This document shows, one piece after another, positions 49,074 through 62,804 of a stretch of DNA of 64,000 nt (positions are counted from its first letter, which is position 1; the number at the start of each line of letters is the position of its first letter). The stretch covers positions 6,636,501-6,700,500 of the forward strand of contig JARWKL010000008.1 of assembly GCA_029961685.1 (NCBI GenBank). The letters run 5' to 3'. The position numbers were made by a program, and so were the translations under genes. The stretch is from Aristolochia californica (lineage: Eukaryota > Streptophyta > Magnoliopsida > Piperales > Aristolochiaceae). A model generated the notes under the pieces. That model was not told the origin of the DNA. It searched no databases and saw only the letters and a list, made by a program, of their open reading frames with translations.

Positions 49074-51592
49074 AAATTATTGGACCAACTATCAGTCAAA
49101 CCATTTACTCCCTCTATCAAACCATCTTATTACGCATGTTGTAGCTTAGACAAGGATTATGTTGGTTTACATCAAATGGGGATGGGAATAGGTTTTTATC
49201 CATTTAGATGAAATCAGTAACGGAACAAGTAATTGAATACCGACTTCCCATTCCCTCTCTTACCTATTTACAAGTATCTCTTGTCTCTCCCATCATAGTC
49301 TTATTAACCATATTTGGATCTTTTCAAATTTTTACTTGAATAAAATTTACAATAAAATTCATAGCAAGCATTTTCTATTGCAATTCATCTATCTTCTTAC
49401 GAATTGGGATTGTCATAGAGGGATTTGCCTATGGAAGAAAATAGACCTAGGTGTCATCATCTTTTTTAAGTAATGCATACACCACTTAGAATTTTAATAA
49501 TTGGGAATTAATTTTTACTTTTAATCGATTAAACATAATTATAAAATTTATTAGCACAAGAAATAAAAATTCGTGTCAAATTTAATAGGGTTTTTATAAT
49601 GAAATTATTAAAAATATATAGTATTATATATCATATATAAAAATGTTATTCTTTAGATTCTCAAAGCGTATTGGCTTGTTTGGGAGATAAACAATATCTT
49701 CCTCATAGAGGGTACTCAGGCTACAAATGGATTCAAATTTTTTGAAGTATTTCCTTGATGTTTTTTAGAAATATTTTGATTGTTTTTTGGCTAGAGGATA
49801 AAAAGGTCATTTTTTATATAAAAAAATAGTCAAGCCGAGTGGTCAGCCTTGAAGAATGAAACACACTGCACTTGCCAAAAACTTCCGTGTTTATTTTTCT
49901 TGAAATTACCAGTGAGAAGAGTCTGAAATCATTCTAGTCTACTTGGAGTTAACATTCTTCTCTTTCCGGTTGCTTGTTTTCTTAATCCTCGAGGCGGGAA
50001 CAATTATGGAGTCATGACAATTGGAAGAGTATTGAGAACATAAAAGATCAATTTTGTGTTCAATTCGTCCTCCTCAAGATTCTGTTGAAGTGTTTTTCTT
50101 TGAAAACTGGAGCACTTTTTAGTCCATTCATCGTCTGTTTTCTGTCAAAATAAATAATTGGACATATTCATGAATAACTCGAGTTTGGCTTAGAGCCAGC
50201 TTGATTCGATTCCAATAAATCCCAACTCGAATCAAATTTGAGATCGGCTTTCGAATTGTTTAAGTAAACTACCTGAACTCGAACAAGGGTGATTCGATTC
50301 ACGAAAAAAATGGAGAGCTTCTTAGTTGCACTATAACCCGAGCTTCTCCCTATTGAAAACAACAGCTTTCCAATATCATATATAAGAGATGTATCCAACT
50401 CTAGTTTTCATAGTCATTAAGGCCACTGAGATCTCAACTTCATCAACCATGTAGAGGTCAAATTATTTTTTATTCTAAAATCGGATTAAAAAATCAGAAC
50501 TATCTAGGTGTCAATTGTAAGCCTTCAAGAACCTGTGTTTGTAATATTTAATATCATTTTTAATACATAGATACATAATATTTTGATCATATTTAATTGT
50601 AAATGCAATTTTTCACAAAAGATTAAACAAATCCAAGAAAATAATATAATTTTACTCCCATATTATTTTTAAACGGTCACTTTTCCCTTCAAGGAATCGT
50701 CCATGAGGTAAGCGCGACACACTAAAAAAAAGTTATATTCTGAACACAATCATGTTATTAATTTTAATGCACTTCTAAAATAAAACTATTTAGAGGTGTT
50801 ATTACGTGAATAAATGAAACCAGTTTTAGGATCGACAATTTGAATGCCCAATTATCTTGGGAGAGAATCACTAGACAAGGATTATCACGTCTTTTAAAAA
50901 GAAATGCAAGCACATGGAGTTTTATTCATAATCTAATAGTCAATTTAAGCCACTAACATTACTTTTATAGAGCCTCTACAGTAAAAAAGAAAAAAGAATG
51001 TTGGCTCACATTTATTTGGACTTTAATATAAAAGAAAGTACCAAGCTTACCTACCGGTCAATCAATCAAATATTATCCCTCTTTCCTTCTCTCTCTACAG
51101 AACTACCGGACTTGCTACCAATCAAACTATCTGCTCTCTCTCTTTCTCTCTCAACCGTTAGCAATACATTTCAAATATGACTTCCTATACTATGTAAAAT
51201 TTCTTTCTCTTTCAATCTCTCTCAATCACACTCAAAATCGAATTCAAATTTAATAGGGATAGAGCTGGGGTGGGCTCAAAAGTGTAATATATATCAATTA
51301 CCCAAAAATCCAATTCATACTATTGATATATGAGAGATTTACACCCATGATGTCTCAATGGACTTTATGGGACAATACACTCATCATTTTTAAAAATTAA
51401 AATTCTTAAAAACACATTATTTCCAACATATTTGTATAAAAATCAAGATACACCGGTTTTGAAAACTATAACTATATAAATCCTTGTTTGAATTAGAGTA
51501 TAACTTGAGAATTTCATCTCAGAAAGCTAAAGTTTTTTGTAAAATTAAAACAAAATGTGGATTAGAAGTTCAGAACATACACATTTATACAT

Positions 51593-52340
51593 CACTAGAA
51601 AATGAAAATATAGAGACACCCAACTCGCAAAAATAACTAAAAGAGCTAATAATACAACTTAGAATATGGCTATTTTTTAGAATATTTTAAATATCAAATA
51701 TCAAAGACTCAAAAGAAAGCAGTGTACCAATGAGAATGAGTTGGTCTTATCATGGTTTCCACTTACAGTGTTGTTATAATCATCTAGACTTTAAAACTAT
51801 GTTGCCATTCACTTCAAATTCAAAAAAAAACTTTCCCAACCAAAATAGAATTCCACCATAGTAGATGATCTTTCGTAGCGGAATTATATTTCTTCGAAAT
51901 ATAAAATTTTAAACTATTTCGAAGATCATGCAATTTATCTTAAATAAAGAAATTTTTGGTAGAATTTTTTTTCATTACCAAGATGGTAAAACTTTTGTGG
52001 TGGAAAATAAATTCCACCATGATGGTTTCAAATATTTTTTATTAGAAAAAAAATTTGATGGAAATTGTTTCCACCAAAATATTTTTTGGTACACAATACT
52101 TTTTGTCAAAACAATATTTCTCAAAAAGACATTCTTTTCATAAAAAGCTTATTTCAATTGAAAATTAATTCTACTGAAAGAAATCATATCTTGCCATGTA
52201 CTTGTCATAACTCTACTACCAGAAAATCAATTTCCGATGGTAGAGTTTTCTTTTCTTTCTTATTTACTCTACTAGTGAAATATTATTTATGCTTAAGGTG
52301 GCTTCTATCGAAGAAAGTAAAAACTACTTTCCTTGTAGTG
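51593..52340. mobile_element. Possible CACTA-like relic, unit A'
   Basis: Copy of 3344-4091. It starts CACTAGAAAAT and ends TTTCCTTGTAGTG, with one substitution in the right terminus relative to unit A. The same doubts apply: no transposase and no target duplication. Confidence 0.33.
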
Positions 52341-52918
52341 TTATATTTAATTATGTAATAAATTATTTTAAGTTTTAGTTACAAACCTTTGTTAAAAACT
52401 TGACTTGGTCAAGGTACATGGCATGGTTGAACCAGATTCAATTGACCTATCCAAACCCGAATTTATAATAAAACATTCAACAACATCTCCTGGGCCAATT
52501 GGTTAATCAGATCCAGGTTTATAATAGAGCATTCAACATTTCCTTTTAACTGATTATTGATTTTCATAATTGGCATGAACTATGTGGCCATGGACTCGTC
52601 TTGTAATCACCTATATTTTAACTATACAAACTCGATCTTTCTTCCATGGAATATCACCATACATTCTCTTGGGTGTTGTATCTTTACTTTGTTTGGTATT
52701 CCTTCTTCCCTTAAGCTCCATTGGCAATAAAGTAACTTTTGGGTTGCTCAATTCTCTACTATTAGAAGAAGAATAGTATTTGTAGCTGTCATTATTTCGA
52801 CACCAAAGAAGACATACATTATTTCTTTTTGTCTTTTGAAAATTTCACTAATATTTTAATAAAGAAAAAAATGTCACTGTATTTTGAAAAGCCCTACTAA
52901 ATTATTATGGGAAAGATA

Positions 52919-55540
52919 TTATTGAATGACATTTGCATTTGAAAAAGGATGAGTTACAAAGAAACGAAAAAAAAAAGTCATATCCCATGAACACTTTTTG
53001 AGCTTTGACAATATTATGTATATTTCTAACAAAATCAATCTTGAAAACCATCTATAAATCGAAAAATACATAATTCTCCAAGACCTTTTGAATAGTAAAA
53101 TTCCAAACACACTTACGAAGCCAACTACAAATCCAAGAGCAATGTCAGCATAGATCCATCTTATTTCAAACCCGTCTTTAAACTCTTCATCATCAATAGT
53201 TTGGACCGAAATTTGATCCCTCCCATCACTTTTACATTTTTTTCTCAATGGATATCCACAAAGATGTTCATTACCCACATAAATCGATTCATCATTGAGG
53301 ATATCAAGTCGATTACCAGATGGAATTATTTTAGAAAAATTGTTGTATGAAAGGTTGAGATAACTCAAAAATGTCAAACTAGCAATAGCTGCAAGAATCG
53401 ACCCAAAAAGACGGTTTCTTGACAAATCTAGATTTATTAATTGTTGCAGCCTTCCAATGTTTTGTGGGAGCTTCCCAAAAAATCTATTCCTCGACAAGTT
53501 CAAAGCAATCAAACCAATAAGGTCTCCAATTTCTTCTGGGATTGTTCCTAATAAATTGTTGTTTGAGAGATCTAAAACAATAACCAATGCAAAATTGGTA
53601 GTGTATTCATACACAAACCCATTCATCGACACATCAACCCTTTCTTTGTAATAGGTGCCCCTATAGACAAGTTTATTGTTTGTAACATGATTGATTCTCA
53701 TGGCTGCATAAATTTTTATACCTCTTGGAATGGCTCCTGTCAGATGATTATGTGATACATGAAGGACTTCCAAATAACCCAAATTTCATAGTTCTGGAAT
53801 AGTTCTAGTAAACATGTTCAACCTCAATTGGAGTATTTGAAGGTTAAACAACGTTACTCCAATCCAACTTGGAAGACTTCCACTGCATTCGTTCCCACTA
53901 AGGTCAAGAGTTTTCAAATTATTACATTTTTAAAAAAAATAAAAGAAATTCTCCGAATAATTTATTCTTCTCAAGGTGCAATCTTTGTATATTCACAAAC
54001 TGGATGGAAGACCATGGAATATTGCCAGATAAATGGTTTGCCTTCAAATCAAGTACCTTGAGAGATCCACATTTAGCCAAGGTTGGGGGCACACCTCCAA
54101 TGAGATTGTTATGGGAAAGATTAAGAATTTTTAATCCCTTCATCTTACCAAATAGAGAAGGAATAACCCCAGAAAATTGATCGTAGGAGATATCAAGAAA
54201 ATAGACAAGGTTTGTGAGAAAAGGTATTGGACCTGTGAACTTGTTGTAGCTCAGATCAATATATGTATATGAATTAGTGGCAAGTGTAATGTATGGAGGT
54301 GAACCTGAAATATTATTCATATTGAGGTTCAAAAAATAAAGTTGATAAGTCTTGTTCCAAAACCACGATGGTATATTACCCACATATGTTCAGGAGAGAT
54401 GTAGGGTAGTGAGTTTTTTTTTTTTTTTTTTTTTTTAGTATGAAGTCATAGAGGAAATTGTGGCCAAGGCGACAAGATTCAAGATAGAGATATTCAGCTT
54501 GAAATGGAGGAACCCGGTCTATAGGAAGACAAAACTCTAGTGAATTTAAGTATAAGTCTAGGGTGGTTAGGTTGTTCAAATTTCAAAAATGTTTTTCAAT
54601 TACAACACCCTGCAACATAATATTTTCAATTGTAAGAACTTTCAGAGACGAGAGTTCTCCCAAGCATGTAAGAATTGTCCATGAAGGAGCATAACCAATC
54701 TAAGTACATAGTATGTAGGTTGTGTAAGTTTCCCATTTAGCTTAGAAAGCCCTTTGTGGTTCGATTACCTCCTGTGACTCCCAAGTAAAGACTAGTAAGA
54801 GAGGTCATATTATCAATAGACTCTAGGATTTCTTTGTATAGCTCAACCCCTTTTAGTTACATCGCCTTAATATTCTTCCAACTGCCACCGAATAGATTTG
54901 AGAAATTTACTCTGAGGTTATAATTATACCACAAATAGAGCTCCTCCATGTGAAGCAATGTTCCAAACTCTGAAGATATATCACCATAGAAGTCATTAGA
55001 ACTAAGATCCAAATAATGTAGTTGTGTAAGATTGAGAAATGAGGGCGTTGGGGGAAAATTGAAGGAGAAAATCTCTGCCTATTGAGTATATGTAGGGAAG
55101 AAAGTGAGTTAATTACATGAAACCAACAAAAACCTACCATGGAAAGATTAACATAATTCATCTCTAGGTGCTTCAGAGATGCCATATTTACCATCTAGTC
55201 AAAATTATCTGCATACAAACACGAGGAGATCTCGTTCGGTCTATGTTGGAAGAACCATCCAAAAATTCAATATAAGAAAGATTTGCAAGATGGAAAGGAA
55301 TTGAATTTTCTGACTAAATCCTGCATACGACAAGTTCAAATGCCTCAACTTCTTTAAGGAACTGAAAAAATCCGGAATTTGAACTCCATAGAAAGAGTAC
55401 CCACTCAAGTCAAGGTGTCGGAGATGTTTTAGTTGCAACAACAATACATCGATCCTCCGTAAGCTCATTGCAATTATCCAACACAGAGAATGGTGAACCA
55501 TAAGGGTCACAAACGAATGCACAATTGAAGTCACCCCCAT
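52919..55540 (-). pseudogene. LRR receptor-like protein pseudogene, unit A'
   Basis: Near-identical to the unit A relic. It shares the same in-frame TGA before the 287-residue C-terminal block (53782-52919), the same frameshift after the membrane segment and the same loss of LRRNT at the N-terminus (ATG at 55540). Differences are few: a 23-base homopolymer at 54414-54436 instead of 22, and a few amino-acid substitutions such as Q-N-I for Q-S-I in an LRR and G-to-W-type changes in the tail. The shared disabling changes show that it was already a pseudogene when copied. Confidence 0.92.
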
Positions 55541-57955
55541 GTCTTCGACCCTAACTCGGTTCTCCCGGTGCTTTATTCTCCTTTCATCTATTTATAGCTT
55601 GCACATAGGAGGTTTTGTTTCAGAAAATGAGGTTCAGCCGAATCAAATTTCTATGTTAGAGAACGTGTTGCACACTCTACTGTCCCCTCCTTTCTCCTTC
55701 ACCCAAAGCAATGACGACTTGACAAGTTAAAGGCTGAATAGTCTGAAATGAACAGAAAGGAACCGATTGCATGTAGTTGATAGAACAATCTAGTGGTAAA
55801 ATAAATAAAAAAGCCTGTAAATCTCTCTCTTCTCTATCTCATGTTTTACTTCTTTAATTCTGGATGCATTGAGTATAGGTGTTTAAATGGTCAGCGAGGG
55901 AAACACAAGAGATTTGCATTTTTTATTTTTTATTTATTTCACGTCGATGATGATAAGCAAGAATCTGGTGGCTATTAGACTTCTTGATACAAATACCGGT
56001 GTATCTCAATTTTTCTTTTTGAAACTTTATGGCCTAATGTTCAAGTTCTAATAGCCTTAATGAATTTTAAGGCCATTCGGCTATTTGAACTTTAGACTTT
56101 ATGGCCTTTAAACAAAAATGTGGAGAAAATCCACTTGGTAAATTTATTGGAATATGAAAGACTTCCTGACTTGAGTTGGGAATGAAAATGGTCATAAGAA
56201 GAAGTTAGACTTGACTAGCTTGTGGAAAAATGCATAATGAAGACTTTTAGTAAAAATTGCAGTCCACTAAATGATATATCTACATATGAGGACTTTGACT
56301 AACTTGTGGTAAAATGCATAATGAAGAGTTTAAGTGGAGATTGCAATCCTCTAAATGATAAAACAATATATATTACATGACCTATGGGATAAACTAAGAT
56401 GCTCAAAGCCACAAAAACATCAGCATTAAAATAAAGAGGACAAAGACTATAAAAAATATTCAAGTACCACATATGAAAGTGTATTGAATTGTAGCAGTTT
56501 TTGTAACATTATCTTGGCATTGCTGAATTGTCTATCACCCCCCTTAAAATTTGGTTGTAGTAAGTGACGAAAACTGTTGAATTTTTTAAAAAGAGAAATA
56601 CTTCACTGACTTGTTGTAATTTGAGTTCAGTGAGTCTTTATTTATAACAGAGAAAAAAGGTAGAATTCTATGACGATTAAACCACTCGTGTCCCAGTTCC
56701 ACACAAAAATTAAATATTAAAAGATTAGTACTAAGCAATGAAATCCTATATGCAAATGTGTTGGAATATGAAACCTACCTTGACTTGACTTGACTTGGGA
56801 ATGAAAATGGCCCAATGAAGAAGTTATCTAGCTTGGGTATGAAAATGACAAAATGTGGATTTGACTATTGACCTGTAAATGCCCAAATGAGGACTGGACT
56901 AGCCTAATGGAAAAATGCATAGTGAAGACTTTAAGTGGAAATTGTGGTCCAGTAAATGATATAACTACATATATGGCGTGACCAACGAGATAGACTAAGA
57001 TGCTACAAGTTCATAAAAACATCATTGTTAGAATAAAGATGACAAAAACTATACAAAATATTCAAATATCACCTATGAATATTAGATAATATCACTAGCA
57101 ATGTGTGTTCACGCCTAAGAAGATATCATAGCTAGGTAAGAAAGGAAGAGTAAAATAATTATTCACATGACATAAGTTTTTTGATATATGTAGGTTTTTA
57201 AGTGGTAAAAATGTTTTTGGACTAACCCCACAAAACCCTTTAATACAAAAGAAAAAACATATAAAAAATTACTCATGAAATTGAATCCTTGTTTGTGTTA
57301 ATTTCGGGAGATGAGAAAATTGTCACCCCGGATCTTCCACAAAAATTTAAAAAAAGGACCAAAAAATAATTTTCTTATTGCCCATTTTGGAAATGAGTCT
57401 ATTAATTTTTTTGATTATGTGTATGTGTGTTTGTGTATCTGTGTGTTTGTTTATTTAAAGGATAGTGTACGTTTAGTAGATTTAATAGGATTTTCAAATT
57501 TTGGTCATTCACTTGTGAAAATTATCTTTTATAGTTTGAAAACTATTCATAAATTATTTTGGTACTAGTGGTATTAGTTATATTCCTAAACTAAAATTTC
57601 AAAAATAAAAATTCTATTTTTTAAATTTTAGTTTAGGAATATAACTAATACCACTAGTACCAAAAGAGATAATAAGTAGAAACATAAAACTTGTTATCAT
57701 ATGAAATGGAACAATTGGCTCATGAAAGTCTATCAAGATAAAACAGACATTCAGAGTATTATATGACTCAAAGATACAATATGGAATATATATAATATTA
57801 AGTAATATAATTTTTTTTAACATATTTATAGTAATTATAGCCCTTGTAATTATAATTTCATTACATAGTTACATAATATTTTGATTTTATTGTTTTGTAA
57901 ACATCATTTTTAACAAAGAAACATTAAACTAATTGAAGGAAACAATATATTTTTA
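55541..57955. repeat. Tail of unit A' (copy of 7291-9705)
   Basis: Same length and order as the unit A tail, with scattered single-base differences. It contains the sub-repeats near 56150 and 56765 and the hairpin at 57557-57665. No gene. Confidence 0.9.
57557..57665. repeat. 51-bp-arm inverted repeat, unit A'
   Basis: Left arm 57557-57607, loop 57608-57614, right arm 57615-57665. There is one mismatch, at a different place from that in unit A: here the right arm has TTTTTTAAA where A has TTTTTGAAA, and the left arm has GTATTAG where A has GTGTTAG. Confidence 0.95.
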
Positions 57956-58832
57956 CTCTCAAATTGATTGTTAGTAGTCACTTTTTTCCTTCATTGCTCC
58001 ACGAAGCAAGAGAAAGGTTGTGGACCCCGAAGGAAAGAACACCCCCCAAATTTTGCTTTAAATTGGCATGGGTGTTTTGGATATTTCGAAATGTGTCAAC
58101 TAGATCAAACTCTTAGATATATCGTTTTGCCCCCTAGGAAATATATGATCCCATATATAAGGCATGCATCCAACCTTGGATTGGTAAAGACATCAATGCA
58201 AGGATCCTTTGTCTCTCTCCTACATAGTTTTGACCAATCTAGGGCCACTCTATCAAGACCACTAGTTCATCAACCAAGTAGGGTCCAAATTATTGTTTTT
58301 AATTCAAAATATCAAATTTAACTCTTGTGAATTTGCACTAATGACGAGTCAAGTCCATCTTCACAACATGTATCAAAAGATGGTAGGATGAGGTCCACTG
58401 TCTTGCTCTAATAAGCCTAAGCCAAAGTTAGACAGCCCCAATTTAAATAGCTGACAATTAAAATATTTCTCCTATTACATCTGTATTCAGTATTTGATTA
58501 ATTGTATATGTAATTTTTTTCAAAAATGACATATGCATTGTATTTTTCTCTCTCTCTCAATGCGCCTTATTATTTGGTTTATTAGTAAAATGTATTTAGG
58601 TAAATGTGTAATCTTACGTAAATTCATAAAATGAGTAAATTACTTTCCTAAATACTTGGATATTATACAATCAAATTATCATTACCTTAATTAGTTAGTT
58701 AAAGGAAATCTATTTAGAGGTGTTATTAACTGAATAAATGAAAACATGTCTTAGGATCAACATTATGAAGACCCAATTGTTTTGAAAGAGAATCACTAGA
58801 TAATTTTACGTTTTTGAAGAAGAGTTAATTTG

Positions 58833-58878
<46 letters not shown>

Positions 58879-61800
58879 TAAAATTATTGGACCAACTATT
58901 ACGCATGTTGTAGCTTAGACAGGATTATGACCATTCTTTGTTTGGTTTACATCAAATGGGGATGGGAATAGGTTTTTCTCCATTTAGATGAAATCGGTAA
59001 CGGAACAAGTAATTGAATACCAACTTCCCATTCCCTCTGTTACCTATTTACAACAGTATCTCTTGTCTCTCCCATCCTAGTCTTATTAAGCATATTTAGA
59101 TCTTTTCAATTTTTTACTTGAATAAAATTTACTATAAAATTCATAGCAAGCATTTTCTATTGCAATTCATCTATCTTCTTATGAATTGGGATTATCATAG
59201 AGGGATTTACCTGTGGAAAAAAATAGTCCTAGGTGTCATCATCTTTTTTAAGTAATGCATACACCACTTAGAGTTTTAATAATTGGGAATTAGTTTTTAC
59301 TTTTAATCTATTAAAAATAATTATAAATTTTATTAGCACAAGAAATAAAAATTCATGTTAAATTTAATAGGGTTTTTATAATGAAATTATTAAAAATATA
59401 TAGTATTATATATCATATATAAAATGTTATTCTTTATATACTCAAAGTGTATTGGCTTGTTTGGGAGATAAACAATATCTTCTTCATAGAGGGTACTCAG
59501 GCTAAAAATGGATTCAAATTTTTTGAAGTATTTCCTTGATTTTTTTAGAAATATTTTGATTGTTTTTTAGCTAGAGGATAAAAAGGTCATTTTTTTATAT
59601 AAAAAATAGTCAAGCCGAGTGGTCAGCCTTGAAGAATGAAAAACACTGCACTTGCCAAAAACTTCCGAGTTTATTTTTCTTGAAATTACCAGTGAGAAGA
59701 GTCTGAAATTATTCTAGTCTACTTGGAGTTAACATTCTCCTCTTTCTAGTTGCTTGTTTTCTTAATCCTCGAGGCGGGAACAATTATGGAGTCATGACAA
59801 TTGGAAGAGTATTGAGAACACAAAAGATCAATTATGTATTCAATTCGTCCTCCTCAAGATTTTGTTGAAGTGTTTTTCTTTTAAAATTGGAGCACTTTTT
59901 AGTCCATTCATCGTCGGTTTTCTGTCAAAAGAAAGAATTGGACATATTATGTCTTTTTAGGTGGCATCGAACCGAACTGGTTCATGAATAACTCCAGTTT
60001 GGCTTAGAGCCAGCTTGATTCGATTCAAATAAATCCCATCTCAAATCAAATTCGAGATCGATTTTCGATTTGTTTAAGTAAACTACATGAACTTGAACAA
60101 GGGTGATTCGATTCACGAAAAAAATGGAGAGCTTCTTAGTTTCACTGTAACCCTAGCTTCTCCCTATTGAAAACAACATGTTTCCACAATCATATATAAG
60201 AGACGTATCCAACTCTAGTTTTCATAGTCATCAAGGCCACTGAGATCTCAATTTCATCAACCATGTAGGGGTCAAATTATTTTTTATTCTAAAACTCGAT
60301 TCAAAAATCAGAACTATCTAGGTGTCAATTGTAAGCCTTCAAGAACCTGTGTTTGTAATATTTAATATCATTTTCAATACATAGATACATAATATTTTGA
60401 TCATATTTATTTTTAAATGCAATTTTCCTCAAAAGATCAAACAAATCCAAGAAAATAATATAATTTTACTCCCATATTATTTTTAATGGTCACTTTTCCC
60501 CTTCAAGGAATCTTCCATGGAAGCGCAACACACTATGAGGTAAGCGCAACACACTAACACAATCATGTTATTAATTTTAATGCACTTCTAAAATAAAAAT
60601 ATTTAGAGGTGTTATTACGTGAATAAATGAAACCAGTTTTAGGACCGACAATTCGAAGGCCCAATTATCTTGGGAGAGAATCACTAGACAAGGATTATCA
60701 CGTCTTTTTAAAAAGAAATGCAAGCACATGGAGTTTTATTCATAATCTAATAGTCAATTTAAGCCACTAACATTACTTTTACCGTGCCTCTACAATAAAA
60801 AAGAAAAAAGAATGTTGGCTCACATTTATTTGGACTTTAATATAAAAGAAAGTACCAAGCTTACCTACCGGTCAATCAATCAAATATTATCTCTCTTTCC
60901 TTCTCTCTCTACAGAACTACCGAACTTGCTACCAATCAAACTATCTGCTCTCTCTCTTTCTCACTCAACCGTTAGCAATACATTTCAAATATGACTTCCT
61001 ATACTATGTAAAATTTCTTTCTCTTTCAATCTCTCTCAATCACACTCAAAATCGAATTCGAATTTAATAGGGATAGAGCTGGGGTGGGCGCAAAAGTTTG
61101 ATATATATCAATTACCCAAAAATCCAATTATGATATATGAGAGATTTACACCCATGATGTCTCAATGGACTTTATAGGACAATACGCTCATAATTTTTAA
61201 AAATTAAAATTCCTAAAAACACATTATTTCCAACATATTTGTATAAAAATCAAGATACACCAATTTTGAAAATGATAACTATATGAATCTTTGTTTGAAT
61301 TAGAGTATAACTTGAGAATTTCATCTCAAATGTGGATTAGAAGTTCAGAACATACACATTTATACATCACTAGAAAATGAAAATTTAAAGGCACCCAACT
61401 CTCAAAAATAACTAAAATAACTAATAATAAAACTTAGAATGTGCTATTTTTTAGAATATTTTAAATATCAAATATCAAAGACTCAAAAGAAAGCAGTGTA
61501 CCAATGAGAATGAGTTGGTCTTATCATGATTTCCACCTACATTGTTGTTATAATCATCTAGATTTTAAAACTATGTTGCCATTCACATCAAATTCAAAAA
61601 AGAAAAAAATTCTCAACCAAAATAGAATTCCACCATAGTAGATGATCTTTCGTAGAGGAATTATATTTCCTAGAAAAATAAAATTTTAAACTATTTCAAA
61701 GATCATGCAATTTATCTTAAATAAAGAAATTTTTGGTAGAAAAGTTTTTCATTACCAAAATGGTAAAACTTTTGTGGTGGAAAATAAATTCCACCATGAT

Positions 61801-62804
61801 GGTTTCAATTATTTTTTATTAGAAAATGTTTTTATGAAAATTGTTTCCACCAAATTTTTATGTGGTACACAATATTTTTTGTCAAAACAATATTTCTCAA
61901 AAAGACTTTATTTTCCTAAAAAATTTATTTCAATTGAAAATTAATTCTACTGAAAGAAAGCATATCTTGCCATGTACTTGTCATAACTCTACGACCAAAA
62001 AATCAATTTTTGATGGTAGAGTTTTCTTTTCTTTCTTAGTTACTCTACCAGTGAATTATTATTTATGCTTGATAAGGTGGCTTCTATCGAAGAAAGTAAA
62101 AACTATTTTTTTTAGTGTTATATTTAATTATGTAATTAATTATTTTAAGTTTTAGTTGCAAACCTTTGTTAAAAACTTGACTTGGTCAAGGTACATGGCA
62201 TGGTTGAACTAGATTCAATTGACTTATCCAATCCCAAATTTATAATAAAACATTCAACAACATCTCCTGGGCCAATTGGTTAATCTGATCCAGGTTTATA
62301 ATAGAGCATTCAACATTTCCTTTTAACCGATTATTGATTTTCATAATTGGCACGAACTATGTGGCCATGGACTTGTCTTATAATCACCTATATTTTAACT
62401 ATACAGACTCGATCTTTCTTCCATGGAATATCACCATATGTTCTCTTGGGTGTTGTATCTTTACTTTGTTTGGTATTCCTTCTTCCCTTAGGCTCCATTG
62501 GCAATAAAGTCACTTTTGGGTTGCTCAATTCTCTTCTATTGGAAGAAGAATAGTATTTATAGCTGTCGTTATTTTGACACCAAAGAAGACATACATTATC
62601 ACTGTTTGTCTTTTGAAAATTTCACAAATATTTTAATAAATAAAAAAAAGAATGTCACTGTATTTTGAAAAGCCCTACTAAATTATTATGGGAAGGAAAT
62701 TATTGAGTGACATTTGCATTTGAAAAAGGATGAGTTACAAAGAAACGAAGAAAAGGCCATATCCCATGAACACTTTTTGAGCTTTGACAATATTATGTAT
62801 ATTT
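57956..62804. repeat. 5' segment of unit B' (copy of 9706-14543)
   Basis: Collinear with unit B at an offset of 48250-48261. It includes a (CT)20 run at 58836-58875 and the CACTA-like interval at 61368-62117. About 13 bp (TAGATGATC region at 61638) is present here and in A but missing from B. No gene. Confidence 0.9.
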